Source: Flavobacteriales bacterium
GTDB taxonomy: Bacteria; Bacteroidota; Bacteroidia; Flavobacteriales; UBA7312
DNA length: 14,412 nucleotides
Reading direction: 5' to 3'
NCBI GenBank assembly: GCA_002862585.1
Contig: PKDP01000147.1
Location: 1 to 14,412 of the forward strand
The translations under genes and the position numbers were made by a program. Positions 7,076 through 14,412 of this stretch are shown here, piece after piece; position 1 is the first letter of the stretch, and each line of letters starts with the position of its first letter. The notes beneath the pieces were generated by a model. That model had not been told where the DNA came from and ran no database searches. It saw only the letters and a list, made by a program, of their open reading frames with translations.

Positions 7076-7177
7076 CTTCACGAACAACTTATACAGTTTA
7101 ATCCAGGCGAAAAAATTGTATGCCAATTCAAAAGAAATGGCAAAATACAAGACATCAATATTGTGTTGGAGAGTTAA
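7076..7177 (+). pseudogene. Possible relic: C-terminal tail of an HtrA/DegP-type PDZ domain
   Basis: Directly after the NlpC/P60 stop, in the same phase, 33 codons stay open to a TAA at 7175. The translation begins LHEQLIQFNPGEKI and continues with FKRNGK and ends NIVLES. This is the pattern of the last alpha-helix and two strands of an HtrA-type PDZ domain (helix with EQL, then PG-E/D-K-V, then a strand with R-x-G-K, then a V-x-L strand and a short tail). There is no start codon and no protease or upper PDZ half before it, so as it stands it cannot be a gene. The likeliest reading is the leftover of a deleted protease gene; chance resemblance is possible. It touches the stop codon of the prolyl oligopeptidase gene with no base between. 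Confidence 0.5.
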
Positions 7178-9289
7178 TTAATCTCTAAACTCTTCCACTC
7201 CCATATTATAGAATGTGAATGCCATCACATCTGCGGATTGCTCAATAAGTTTAGAAACAGGCGTTCCGGCACCGTGTCCAGAGTTGGTTTCTATACGAAT
7301 CAATACAGGATTATCTCCTTGGTGTTTGTCTTGTAGCTCGGCAATAAACTTAAAAGAATGAGCCGGCACTACCCTATCGTCGTGGTCTGCTGTAGTCACC
7401 AATGTAGCAGGGTAATAAACGTCCTCTTTTACATTATGAACGGGTGAATAGCCTTTCAAATACTCAAACATTTCTTTGGAGTCATCAGAAGTGCCATAGT
7501 CATAAGCCCATCCGGCACCTGACGTAAAGGTATGGTAACGAAGCATATCCAATACGCCTACTCCAGGTAAAGCTACTTTTACTAAATCAGGGCGTTGAGT
7601 CATGGTAGCACCAACCAACAGCCCCCCGTTTGAGCGGCCATCTATGGCTAAAAAGTCTTTTGACGTAATATTTTCAGCCATTAGGTATTCTGCTGCTGCA
7701 ATAAAATCGTCAAATACATTTTGTTTTTTCATCTGAGTACCGGCATCGTGCCAAGCCTTTCCATACTCGCCACCCCCTCTCAGGTTTGCTACGGCATAGA
7801 CACCGCCTTGCTCCATCCATACTGCTCTACTTATACTAAAAGAAGGCGTTAAACTCACATTAAAGCCGCCGTATCCGTAAAGTATAGTGGGGTTATTACC
7901 ATCATAATTAAGTCCTTTTTTGTGCGTAATAATCATAGGTACTTGAGTTCCATCCTTAGAATTGTAGAACACTTGCTTGGATTCAAAATCCGAAGATTTG
8001 AAATCAATAGTCGGTTCCCAATACAATTCTGACTCTAGGCTATCAGCATTGAATTTATAAATAACCCCAGGACTGTGGTAATTAGTGAAACGGTAATGCA
8101 GTTCTTTTTCTTCTTTTTTGGAAGAAAAACCACCACAACTGCCTACGCCTGGCAATTGAATTTCGCCCAAACTGTTGCCGTCCGCATCAAACTGATAGAC
8201 TTTAGAAATAGCATCAATCATATAATTGGCAAAGAAATATCCTCCTCCAAAACTTGGACTCAAGACATGTTCTGTTTCAGCAATAAACTCTTGCCAATAC
8301 GCTTCTTGTGGCTGCTGAAAAGAAGCTGTTACTACCTTTTTTTTAGGAGCGTTTCTGTTCGTTACGATATAGAGTAAATCGCCCTCATTATGTAAAAGAT
8401 AATTATCACTAGAATAATCATCTACAATAGTTACAATGGGTGAATTTTCTTGACTTAAATCTTTAATCATTAGCTTATTTCCACTAGTTGAAGTGGATGC
8501 CGAAATGATTAAAAAACGACCATCGTCAGTTACACCACCTCCTACGTATCGGTGTTTTTCAGAGGGCAAAGTTCCAAAAATAACCTTATCCTCTTGTTGC
8601 GGAGTTTCCAATTGGTGATAGTACAATTTATGCTGATCCGTCATAGCCGATAATTCACTACCATTTGGTTTGTCATAGCTGGAATAATAAAAGCCTTCAT
8701 TGCTTTTCCAACTTACACCACTAAACTTAATATCGACTAAAGTATCTTCTATGGCGTCTTTGCTAATAGCATCAATAACAATAACTTTTCGCCAATCGCT
8801 ACCACCTTCAGAAATAGAATAAGCTGCTAAACTACCATCATCAGAAAAACTGAGTGAAGTCAAAGAAACAGTACCGTCTTCTGAAAATGTATTGGGATCT
8901 AAAAACAATTCTGTATTACCGTCTTTTTCTCTAAAGATCACATACTGATTTTGTAAACCATCATTTTTATAAAAATAGGTATAGTCTCCCCTTTTAAATG
9001 GTGCTGACAATTTTTCGTAATTCCATACTTTTTCAAGCCTATTTTTAAGTTGCTCTCTCAAAGGTATTTGATTAAGAAAACCAAAAGTCACCTTGTTTTG
9101 CTCCTCAACCCATTGGGCAGTTTCCTCACTTCTATCGTCCTCCAACCATCGGTAATTATCAACGACCTCAACACCAAAGTAGTTATCGATTACTTCCTTT
9201 TTTTCTGTTATAGGGTATTCCACTGAAGGTATTTTAGATTGACAAGAAATGACAAGTAGTAAAAGGGGTAAAAAATAAGTAGTTTTCAT
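7178..9289 (-). CDS. Prolyl oligopeptidase (S9A family), probable lipoprotein
   Basis: A 703-residue serine peptidase of the prolyl oligopeptidase family, which cleaves after proline in short peptides. The N-terminus MKTTYFLPLLLLVISCQSK has a lipobox (VISC, Cys16), so it should be lipid-anchored after export. Residues ~20-80 are the family's N-terminal segment (DNYRWLEDD), ~80-420 the seven-bladed propeller, ~430-703 the alpha/beta-hydrolase domain. The triad is Ser553 (IDGRSNGGLLVG), Asp637 (ADHDDRVVP) and His672 (SGHGAGTP); Arg639 corresponds to the substrate-binding arginine of porcine POP. GYGGFNVSLTPSF and ANLRGGGEYG, also typical, are present. Length is normal for the family. A TATATTTG -7 box lies 18 bases upstream. 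It stands alone, downstream of and separate from the rlmH pair on the same strand. Confidence 0.93.
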   Translation of the reverse strand: MKTTYFLPLLLLVISCQSKIPSVEYPITEKKEVIDNYFGVEVVDNYRWLEDDRSEETAQWVEEQNKVTFGFLNQIPLREQLKNRLEKVWNYEKLSAPFKRGDYTYFYKNDGLQNQYVIFREKDGNTELFLDPNTFSEDGTVSLTSLSFSDDGSLAAYSISEGGSDWRKVIVIDAISKDAIEDTLVDIKFSGVSWKSNEGFYYSSYDKPNGSELSAMTDQHKLYYHQLETPQQEDKVIFGTLPSEKHRYVGGGVTDDGRFLIISASTSTSGNKLMIKDLSQENSPIVTIVDDYSSDNYLLHNEGDLLYIVTNRNAPKKKVVTASFQQPQEAYWQEFIAETEHVLSPSFGGGYFFANYMIDAISKVYQFDADGNSLGEIQLPGVGSCGGFSSKKEEKELHYRFTNYHSPGVIYKFNADSLESELYWEPTIDFKSSDFESKQVFYNSKDGTQVPMIITHKKGLNYDGNNPTILYGYGGFNVSLTPSFSISRAVWMEQGGVYAVANLRGGGEYGKAWHDAGTQMKKQNVFDDFIAAAEYLMAENITSKDFLAIDGRSNGGLLVGATMTQRPDLVKVALPGVGVLDMLRYHTFTSGAGWAYDYGTSDDSKEMFEYLKGYSPVHNVKEDVYYPATLVTTADHDDRVVPAHSFKFIAELQDKHQGDNPVLIRIETNSGHGAGTPVSKLIEQSADVMAFTFYNMGVEEFRD

Positions 9290-9307
9290 ATGTAATAAGT
9301 TTAATCA

Positions 9308-9315
9308 CAAATATA
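9308..9315 (-). promoter_or_regulatory. Candidate -7 box (TATATTTG) for the prolyl oligopeptidase gene
   Basis: On the minus strand TATATTTG is an exact TAnnTTTG match, placing a start near 9304 and a ~14-base AT-rich leader before the ATG at 9289. It falls in the 46-base gap after the XTP pyrophosphatase stop. A TTG -33 element is not evident. Confidence 0.4.
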
Positions 9316-9335
9316 AAAATTATAAAGTTGGTTTA

Positions 9336-9914
9336 TTAGCGTCTTTTTTTCAAAAACTCAATGAGTTGTTTTACTGCTAGTCCCCTGTGGCTAATTTCAT
9401 TTTTTCGCTGAACAGACATCTGGGCAAAACTTTCTTCAAAACCATCTGGTAAAAATATAGGGTCATAGCCAAAGCCTTTACCGCCCCACTTCTCTGGAAT
9501 AATCTGACCGTCTACTTGACCTTCAAATTGAAATTCCTTTCCGTCAATTACAAGTGAAATAATAGTCCTAAAACAAGCGTCTCGGTTATCTTCTCCTTGC
9601 ATTTCACCAATTACTTTTTGCATGTTGTCCTCAGCCACACAGTCCTCCCCAGCATAACGTGCTGAATACACTCCTGGTCGACCGTCTAAGGCCTCTATTT
9701 CTAAGCCCGTATCATCAGCAAAGCAATTATAAGCGTAATTATCGTAAACGAAATAAGCTTTTTGGGAAGCATTATCTTCAAGGTTATCTGAATTTTCAGG
9801 CAATTCCTCATTACAACTGATATCTTTCAAACTCAATATTTCAATACTAGAAGGTACTAACATTCGAATTTCAGCTAATTTATTTGGATTATTGGTGGCA
9901 AATACTAGTTTCAT
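9336..9914 (-). CDS. rdgB: XTP/dITP pyrophosphatase (Ham1/RdgB family)
   Basis: A 192-residue cytoplasmic nucleotide-pool cleaner that hydrolyses the non-canonical triphosphates XTP, dITP and ITP to monophosphates plus pyrophosphate. The family motifs are in order: FATNNPNKLAEI at the N-terminus (substrate phosphate binding), FADDTGLEIEALDGRPGVYS with the acidic catalytic/metal residues and SARYAG, then GKGFGYDPIFLP, and SHR near the C-terminus. Length matches the family. Its ATG overlaps the rlmH stop by one base (TAATG), so the two are probably cotranscribed and translationally coupled. A short AT-rich gap with a new -7 box follows. Confidence 0.95.
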   Translation of the reverse strand: MKLVFATNNPNKLAEIRMLVPSSIEILSLKDISCNEELPENSDNLEDNASQKAYFVYDNYAYNCFADDTGLEIEALDGRPGVYSARYAGEDCVAEDNMQKVIGEMQGEDNRDACFRTIISLVIDGKEFQFEGQVDGQIIPEKWGGKGFGYDPIFLPDGFEESFAQMSVQRKNEISHRGLAVKQLIEFLKKRR

Positions 9915-10387
9915 TAGTCGTGGTGATAGGGTTCATTATTTAAAATACTAAAGGCACGGTAGAGTTGTTCAGCGAAAAATGGGCGTACTATCTGATGTGA
10001 AAAGGTCATTTTTGATAGGCTTATCTTCGAAGATGCTTTGGAACATAGTGCCTCACTAAAGCCATAAGGCCCACCTATAACAAAGACTAATCGCTTAATA
10101 CCTGAGTTCATTTTTTGTTGTAAAAACTGAGCAAATTTTCTAGATGAAAAATCCTTTCCATTTTCGTCAAGCAGTATAAGTTGATCAGTATATTGAAGTT
10201 GCTTAAATATAAGTTCGCATTCTTGCTCTTTTTGCTGGCTTTCAGAAAGATTTTTCCTGTTTTTAAGGTCAGGAATGGTTTGAAAATCAACAGCAATATA
10301 GTGCTTCAATCGTTTGGAATATTTGTCTATTCCTTCTTGAATCCAGTTCTCATCTGTCTTACCAATTGCTAATACTACAATTTTCAA
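9914..10387 (-). CDS. rlmH: 23S rRNA (pseudouridine1915-N3)-methyltransferase RlmH
   Basis: A 157-residue SPOUT-class methyltransferase that acts on pseudouridine 1915 in helix 69 of 23S rRNA in assembled 70S ribosomes, using SAM. Diagnostic segments are LAIGKT at the N-terminus, ILLDENGKDFSS (~residues 71-82), FVIGGPYGF (~102-110, the SAM-binding knot loop) and the C-terminal LSKMTFSHQIVRPFFAEQLY followed by RAFSILNNEPYHHD. The C-terminal tyrosine and histidines match the conserved end of the family. It is the first gene of a two-gene unit with rdgB and lies 60 bases divergent from nadC. A weak -7-like TAATATTG (complement of 10412-10419, one mismatch) lies upstream, but I would not call it with confidence. 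Confidence 0.95.
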   Translation of the reverse strand: MKIVVLAIGKTDENWIQEGIDKYSKRLKHYIAVDFQTIPDLKNRKNLSESQQKEQECELIFKQLQYTDQLILLDENGKDFSSRKFAQFLQQKMNSGIKRLVFVIGGPYGFSEALCSKASSKISLSKMTFSHQIVRPFFAEQLYRAFSILNNEPYHHD

Positions 10388-10447
10388 CGAAAAAGTTTTG
10401 TAATTTTACCACAATATTAGTCATTTTGCTTGATAGAAAATAAACCC

Positions 10448-11287
10448 ATGCGAGAAGAATTAAATACATTCATCGAATTTGCCCTTAAAGAAGATATTAG
10501 AGACGGTGACCACACCTCTTTGGCTTGCATCCCTTCCACTACCATTGGCAAAGCTCAACTTCTAATAAAAGATAATGGTATTCTTGCCGGAATGGAAGTG
10601 GCTGAGGCTATTTTCAAAAAAGTAAATCCAAAAATACAGTTTTTTCCGCTGATGAAAGATGGTGAAAAAATGGCTATTGGTGATGTGGCTTTTATTGTTG
10701 AAGGACCTTCGGGCTCACTACTCACCGCTGAACGCTTAGTACTTAATTGTATGCAACGCATGAGTGGTATTGCTACCAAAACATATCATATTGTAAACCT
10801 TCTAGAAGGAACAAAGGCTCAAGTACTGGATACGCGTAAAACAACCCCTGGCATTCGATTATTAGAAAAATGGGCGGTAAAAATTGGTGGCGGCACCAAC
10901 CATCGCTTTGGACTTTACGATATGATGATGATAAAAGATAATCATATTGACTTTGCAGGAAGTATTGAAGCGGCTATTGAAAAAGCCATAAGCTACCAAA
11001 AGAAAAAAGGATTAGATATTCCAATTGAGGTAGAGGCTAGAAACTTGGATGAAGTTGAAGAAATCATGAAGTTAGGTAAAGTTCAACGTATTATGCTCGA
11101 TAATTTTAGCTATGCGGATACACGGACTGCCGTTGAGCGTATCGGCGATAGTATTGAAACAGAGGCATCTGGAGGCATCACAGAGGAGACCATTAGAGAG
11201 CATGCTCTTTGTGGTGTAAATTATATTTCGGTGGGTGCTTTAACACATTCTGTTAATAGCTTAGATTTGAGTTTAAAAGCCCTGTAA
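10448..11287 (+). CDS. nadC: Nicotinate-nucleotide pyrophosphorylase (carboxylating), NadC
   Basis: A 279-residue quinolinate phosphoribosyltransferase, which converts quinolinate and PRPP to nicotinate mononucleotide in de novo NAD synthesis. Visible motifs: DGDHTS (19-24), AERLVLNCMQRMSGIAT (94-110), DTRKTTPG (128-135), KWAVKIGGGTNHR (141-153), MIKDNH (161-166), EVEA (194-197), MLDN (216-219) and EASGGI (239-244). These hold the quinolinate- and phosphate-binding Arg, Lys and His residues. I start at the ATG at 10448 (MREELNTFIEFAL), the usual family N-terminus; the frame extends to a TTG at 10430 that is less likely. One base separates its stop from the YihY-type gene, so they form an operon. 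NadA and NadB are not in the window. Confidence 0.95.
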   Translation: MREELNTFIEFALKEDIRDGDHTSLACIPSTTIGKAQLLIKDNGILAGMEVAEAIFKKVNPKIQFFPLMKDGEKMAIGDVAFIVEGPSGSLLTAERLVLNCMQRMSGIATKTYHIVNLLEGTKAQVLDTRKTTPGIRLLEKWAVKIGGGTNHRFGLYDMMMIKDNHIDFAGSIEAAIEKAISYQKKKGLDIPIEVEARNLDEVEEIMKLGKVQRIMLDNFSYADTRTAVERIGDSIETEASGGITEETIREHALCGVNYISVGALTHSVNSLDLSLKAL

Positions 11288-11288
11288 G

Positions 11289-12224
11289 ATGAGTCTAAAA
11301 CAAAAACTTTCATTTCTTATTGACTGGAGCAAGCATGTTGTTTTACCTGGATTCAGAGGAATGAATTTGTTTGATGTGGCTAGTTTTTTTATGAAAGGTT
11401 TAGAGAAAGGTGCTATAACGACTAGAGCATCCTCCATTACTTTCAATTTTTTCCTTGCCCTATTTCCAGCCCTTATCTTCTTTTTTACGCTTATTCCCTA
11501 CATTCCTATTGATAATTTTCAAGAAATACTATTGCAACTCTTGGGAGAGGTACTACCTCCGTCTACCAACGAAAGTGCTTTTAGTACACTTAACGACATC
11601 ATCAATCATCCTAGAGGTGGTTTACTATCTTTTGGTTTTGTGATGGCTCTTTATTTTTCTACTAATAGTATCAACTCCTTGATGGAGGCTTTTAATAGCT
11701 CTTACCACATTTCTGAAATTAGAGGCATGTGGAAACAACGGCTAATTGCTCTTGGTCTTACACTAACTCTTTCATTAATGTTAATTCTTGCAATTGCTAT
11801 TATCGTTTTTACACAAGTATCAAGTGCCTACTTTGTTGACTTAGGGATATTAAAAGAAAGCTCTATTAAACTCATTAAGATAGGAAAATGGATAACTCTC
11901 TTAACCTTCTTATTCTTCGGCTTATCCTTATTATTTCAATTTGGTCCATCCAAAAAAACCTATTGGAGTTTCTTTTCACCAGGAGCTATTTTAGCTACGC
12001 TGTTTATTGTACTGACTTCAATAGGATTTGGTTATTATATTGAACAGTTCGGTCAATACAATAAGCTTTATGGCTCTATTGGTACACTAATAGTAATTCT
12101 GTTGTGGATGTATTTTAACGCAATTGTGATGCTAATTGGCTTCGAGCTTAATGCCAGTATTTTTAGTGCTAAGGAGCACATACAATCATCGTCATTTATC
12201 GATTTTTTCCAAAAAAAGCAATAA
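11289..12224 (+). CDS. YihY/BrkB-family inner-membrane protein
   Basis: A 311-residue polytopic membrane protein of the YihY/virulence-factor-BrkB family (older databases wrongly call some members RNase BN). Six hydrophobic helices are visible, at about residues 47-69, 108-128, 148-172, 195-215, 225-249 and 258-282. Family marks are the RASSITFNFFLALFPALIFF segment in helix 1, the FSTNSINSLMEAFNSSY segment, and YGSIGTLIVILLWMYFNA before the last helix. Length is normal. The molecular function of the family is not settled. It starts one base after the nadC stop, so it is co-expressed with nadC, but no functional link is evident. Its last 33 bases overlap, on the other strand, the end of a possible small membrane ORF. 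Confidence 0.9.
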   Translation: MSLKQKLSFLIDWSKHVVLPGFRGMNLFDVASFFMKGLEKGAITTRASSITFNFFLALFPALIFFFTLIPYIPIDNFQEILLQLLGEVLPPSTNESAFSTLNDIINHPRGGLLSFGFVMALYFSTNSINSLMEAFNSSYHISEIRGMWKQRLIALGLTLTLSLMLILAIAIIVFTQVSSAYFVDLGILKESSIKLIKIGKWITLLTFLFFGLSLLFQFGPSKKTYWSFFSPGAILATLFIVLTSIGFGYYIEQFGQYNKLYGSIGTLIVILLWMYFNAIVMLIGFELNASIFSAKEHIQSSSFIDFFQKKQ

Positions 12225-12278
12225 ACCAATAAGAAGACCTATTGCCACCATTCCCATCATTATTTTAGCGAATAGCAT
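12192..12278 (-). CDS. Possible 28-residue single-helix membrane peptide
   Basis: Two bases after the DsrE-like gene stop, an ATG at 12278 opens a 28-codon frame ending in TGA at 12192. The product begins MLFAKIMMGMVAIG, continues with a Leu/Ile-rich stretch (LLIGLLLFLE) and ends EKIDK: one membrane helix flanked by charged residues. Position, spacing and composition fit a translated last gene of the receptor-DsrE unit. Its last 33 bases lie antisense to the YihY-type gene, so some of the composition could be imposed from the other strand; the first 54 bases do not overlap it. No family recognised. Frames this short often occur by chance, so confidence is moderate. Confidence 0.42.
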   Translation of the reverse strand: MLFAKIMMGMVAIGLLIGLLLFLEKIDK

Positions 12279-12280
12279 AT

Positions 12281-12601
12281 TTAAAAACTTACAGTTTTAT
12301 CGCAATCACGAATCAATTCGTATAAGTCTTTCATTGTGGAAAGAGGACACAGCTCAGCACCTTCTTTATCTCTCAAATTGAGACAAGTACCACATGCTAA
12401 AATCTGTCCCCTGCCATCCAATAAGGACTGGGCTAAGTCAAGAATAGGAAATTTATCAGAATGTAAGTCGCCATACTCTACCCCACTCGCTAAAAGAAAA
12501 AGACGAACATCGTCTTCTTCTTTTAATGAGAAGTTAGCCAAACGAAACGCATTGAATACAACTTCCGCGTCTGTGCTATAAATTACTATACCTAATTTCA
12601 T
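12281..12601 (-). CDS. DsrE-like small cysteine protein
   Basis: A 106-residue protein of the DsrE/DsrF/YchN-like fold, whose studied members form cytoplasmic oligomers that carry sulfur as persulfide on a cysteine or act near sulfur transfer. It has the beta-start MKLGIVIYSTDAE, the helix VFNAFRLANFSL, the strand VRLFLLASGVEYG, and a cysteine-bearing segment ILACGTCLNLRD with Cys70 and Cys73, followed by Cys85 and Cys100; Cys70 sits where the active cysteine of the family is found. Its ATG overlaps the receptor stop by one base (TAATG), so translation may be coupled to the receptor gene, which is truncated here; whether this gene still has a promoter is an open question. Sulfur-carrier function is inferred from family only. 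Confidence 0.8.
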   Translation of the reverse strand: MKLGIVIYSTDAEVVFNAFRLANFSLKEEDDVRLFLLASGVEYGDLHSDKFPILDLAQSLLDGRGQILACGTCLNLRDKEGAELCPLSTMKDLYELIRDCDKTVSF

Positions 12602-14238
12602 TAGTTAATTTTTAATCGTATTCCTGTATAAATCAAACGCCCCATAACTGGCGCCCAAATAATGGAAGCATCGAAGTTACTACCAAAGGGATCATCGCTT
12701 CCTAATATAGGATTGTCTTGTTTATAATTCAATAGGTTTTCTCCTCCTAAGTAAACATCAAAGGTCTTGAAACGTTTCGTCACCTGGCTGTTTATAACAA
12801 AAAATGGGTCTGATTGGGTTTTTCCATCAGCTATAAAAGGATGATAAGGTATTCGACTTGAACCTATATAATTCCATGTAGCATCAAACAACCATTTGTT
12901 GATTTGGTCGGTAGAATAGGCAAAATTAACTAACGCTCTATTTTCAGGAACGAGCGGCATTATCTTTTTTTCGCCATCAAAAGTGGAATACACTTGATTG
13001 ATTTTATAGGCTAGTTTCATATCAAAACGTTCAAATAACTCATAGTTAAAATCAAACTGAATACTGTTAGAATATGATTCACCATCCAAGTTGTAAAATC
13101 TTAGTTTTATTGGGTCTTCTATATCAATCACTACTTGATTCTCGAACTGTGTTCTATAAGCATCTGCATTGAATGTCGCTTCTCTATCAAAAATCTTAAA
13201 ACAATGCGTTGCATTAATTCCATAATTCCATGCTAACTCTACACCTAAACTATCTTCTATATCAAATACTCTTGAAGATGCAAAATATGATGTATTTTCA
13301 GCTATTGGATTAGCAATGCGCATAGCTTTACCAGCAGAAAGTCTAAGAACGGTTGCCTCACTTGGGTTGTACTTCAAATTCAATCTAGGTAAATATTCAA
13401 AACCGTGAGTATTGTGATAATCTCCTCTCATACCTGCCACTAATACAAAGTTATTTTCTGGAGATATATAGCTATATTCACCAAAAACGCCTGTGGTTAA
13501 ATCAGTTCGGTCAAAATTACTAGACTCATAATTTTCAGTATATCTATCAGCATAGTAGCTGAGTCCATATTTCAATATATGATGATTGTGTCTTAGATAA
13601 GTTTGAGCAATTAAATTTAAATAAGCGCTTTCCTGTAAAGCCTTATAATCTGTTAGTCCGAATTTGATGGTTTGATCATGCCTTCTAAAGGCTGTCTGAA
13701 GACCTACACTTTTACCTGGATTATCTGGTATTTTCAAACCTGTTTTAGTGCTAAATTCTAATAAGGTATTATCTAAAACAACCTTGTATGGATTGGTAAA
13801 GGTGCGTATTTGCCCCCCTACACGTTCATCTACTAAAACACGACCTACTAAATTTATTCTGTAGCTATCCGTTTCCCTAAGCCAGCGATTAAGAACATTT
13901 AATGATTTAATGTGCGGCATATCTAAGAAACCATTTTTATCCTGATCAACATCTTTAGAGTGGTAATTTATACTAGTAAATAAATTAGTGGTCCATTTAC
14001 CTGTTTTCTTAGCAAATTGAAGGTTGTTTTCAAACTTACTTTCCGTATTAGTATAGAAATTCCAATAGATTTTATCGGCATTTTCAGGTTTAAAATATTC
14101 CAGATTAATTTGCCCAGCGAAAGATTCAAAACCATTAATAACTGAACCTGCTCCTTTTATAACTTGAATAGACTCAATCCATGTGCCGGGTACAAATGTA
14201 AGTCCATAAGATGAAGATAGACCTCTAATAAGAGGCAC
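12601..14238 (-). pseudogene. 5'-truncated TonB-dependent outer-membrane receptor
   Basis: The ~545 residues read as the second part of a plug domain followed by a full TonB-dependent beta-barrel. The first recognisable segment is PLIRGLSSSYGLTFVPGTW followed by IESIQVIKGAGSVINGFESFAGQINLEYFKP, the typical late plug region (IEVIKG, G-S-V-x-x-G). The barrel runs to GGENLLNY and the final TGIRLKIN. Missing are the signal peptide, any carboxypeptidase-like regulatory domain, the TonB box and the first part of the plug, perhaps 150-200 residues by comparison with usual lengths. The frame upstream of the GTG at 14238 has no ATG and reaches a stop at 14302-14304; the other frames there are stop-rich. 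Without a signal peptide it cannot reach the outer membrane, so I treat it as broken. The ligand cannot be told. The barrel itself shows no internal stop or frameshift, suggesting a recent event or an assembly artefact. Confidence 0.75.
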
Positions 14239-14412
14239 ATTTTCTTGTGATTTGTGTGTAAATTTCTGGATTGTTGGTTTACTTTCTGATTTTTTATATG
14301 TTTAATGTTTTGATGTTATTTTGTTAAGCTTTGGGGTATAACAAATCAGTTTTAAACCTATGACAATCCCAAAAAGGTTTAACAATTCGAAAAAAAGTCT
14401 TAACAATCCGAT
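14239..14412. other. Stop-rich, AT-rich DNA upstream of the truncated receptor
   Basis: All minus-strand frames entering the receptor contain stops here, and I see no plus-strand gene. The stretch holds the spaced ACAA(A)T repeats and an inverted TTGTTA/TAACAA pair (14321-14326 and 14339-14344). No exact TAnnTTTG box in the receptor direction is seen. Confidence 0.6.
14341..14407. repeat. Degenerate ACAA(A)T direct repeats at ~20-bp spacing
   Basis: ACAAAT at 14341, ACAAT at 14363, ACAAT at 14382 and ACAAT at 14403 are spaced 22, 19 and 21 bases, close to two helical turns each. Three copies are followed by YC and two of them by CC. A regulator-binding cluster or the start of a longer repeat outside the window are both possible; AT-rich DNA gives such matches by chance too. 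Confidence 0.35.

Noticed and set aside
8075..8377. A 100-codon plus-strand frame.
   Set aside because: It is antisense to the intact prolyl oligopeptidase gene and resembles no protein.
12165..12186. GTGCT-AAGG-AGCAC hairpin near the end of the YihY-type gene.
   Set aside because: It lies inside the coding region, has only five pairs, and no T-tract follows it on either strand.
12136..12581. Two 81-codon plus-strand frames crossing the YihY and DsrE-like genes.
   Set aside because: They are out-of-frame or antisense shadows of the two recognised genes, with basic low-quality composition.

Overview
The window looks like a chromosomal segment from a Bacteroidota bacterium, probably Flavobacteriales-like; I cannot name a genus. 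The signs are AT-rich DNA, starts preceded by A/T-rich leaders instead of Shine-Dalgarno sequences, several exact TAnnTTTG boxes (the Bacteroidota -7 element) in front of genes, a type IX secretion (Por) sorting tail, and a TonB-dependent receptor. Most of it is ordinary housekeeping DNA, tightly packed. I found no CRISPR array, tRNA, transposase or phage gene.

Left part (1-5000): the 3' end of thioredoxin reductase (trxB) meets, tail to tail, a secreted protein of unknown function. That gene starts directly behind the terminator of the RNase P RNA gene (rnpB, minus strand). Divergent from rnpB is ridA, overlapping by ATGA a secreted intradiol ring-cleavage dioxygenase that carries a T9SS tail. 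This pair converges with a 7TM-HD phosphodiesterase of the PgpH type (predicted c-di-AMP hydrolase).

Middle (5000-9300): an acetyl-CoA acetyltransferase-type thiolase ends in a clear hairpin terminator whose T-tract runs into the start region of an NlpC/P60 cell-wall peptidase. Immediately after that peptidase lies a 33-codon open tail resembling the end of an HtrA-type PDZ domain, probably a gene relic. It abuts a lipoprotein prolyl oligopeptidase on the minus strand.

Right part (9300-14412): rlmH and an XTP/dITP pyrophosphatase form a TAATG-overlapping minus-strand pair. Divergent from them, nadC and a YihY-type membrane protein form a plus-strand pair. The right edge holds a minus-strand cluster: a TonB-dependent receptor lacking its N-terminal part, a DsrE-like small cysteine protein (TAATG overlap) and a possible 28-residue membrane peptide. 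The 174 bases upstream of the receptor are stop-rich, apparently non-coding, and carry ACAA(A)T repeats about 20 bp apart.

The points most worth a second look are the paired terminator/-7/ATG fusions, the PDZ relic, the truncated receptor and its odd upstream DNA, the small membrane ORF, and the coupling of RidA to a Tat-like/T9SS-tagged dioxygenase. None of these amounts to a clearly new biological system on sequence evidence alone.
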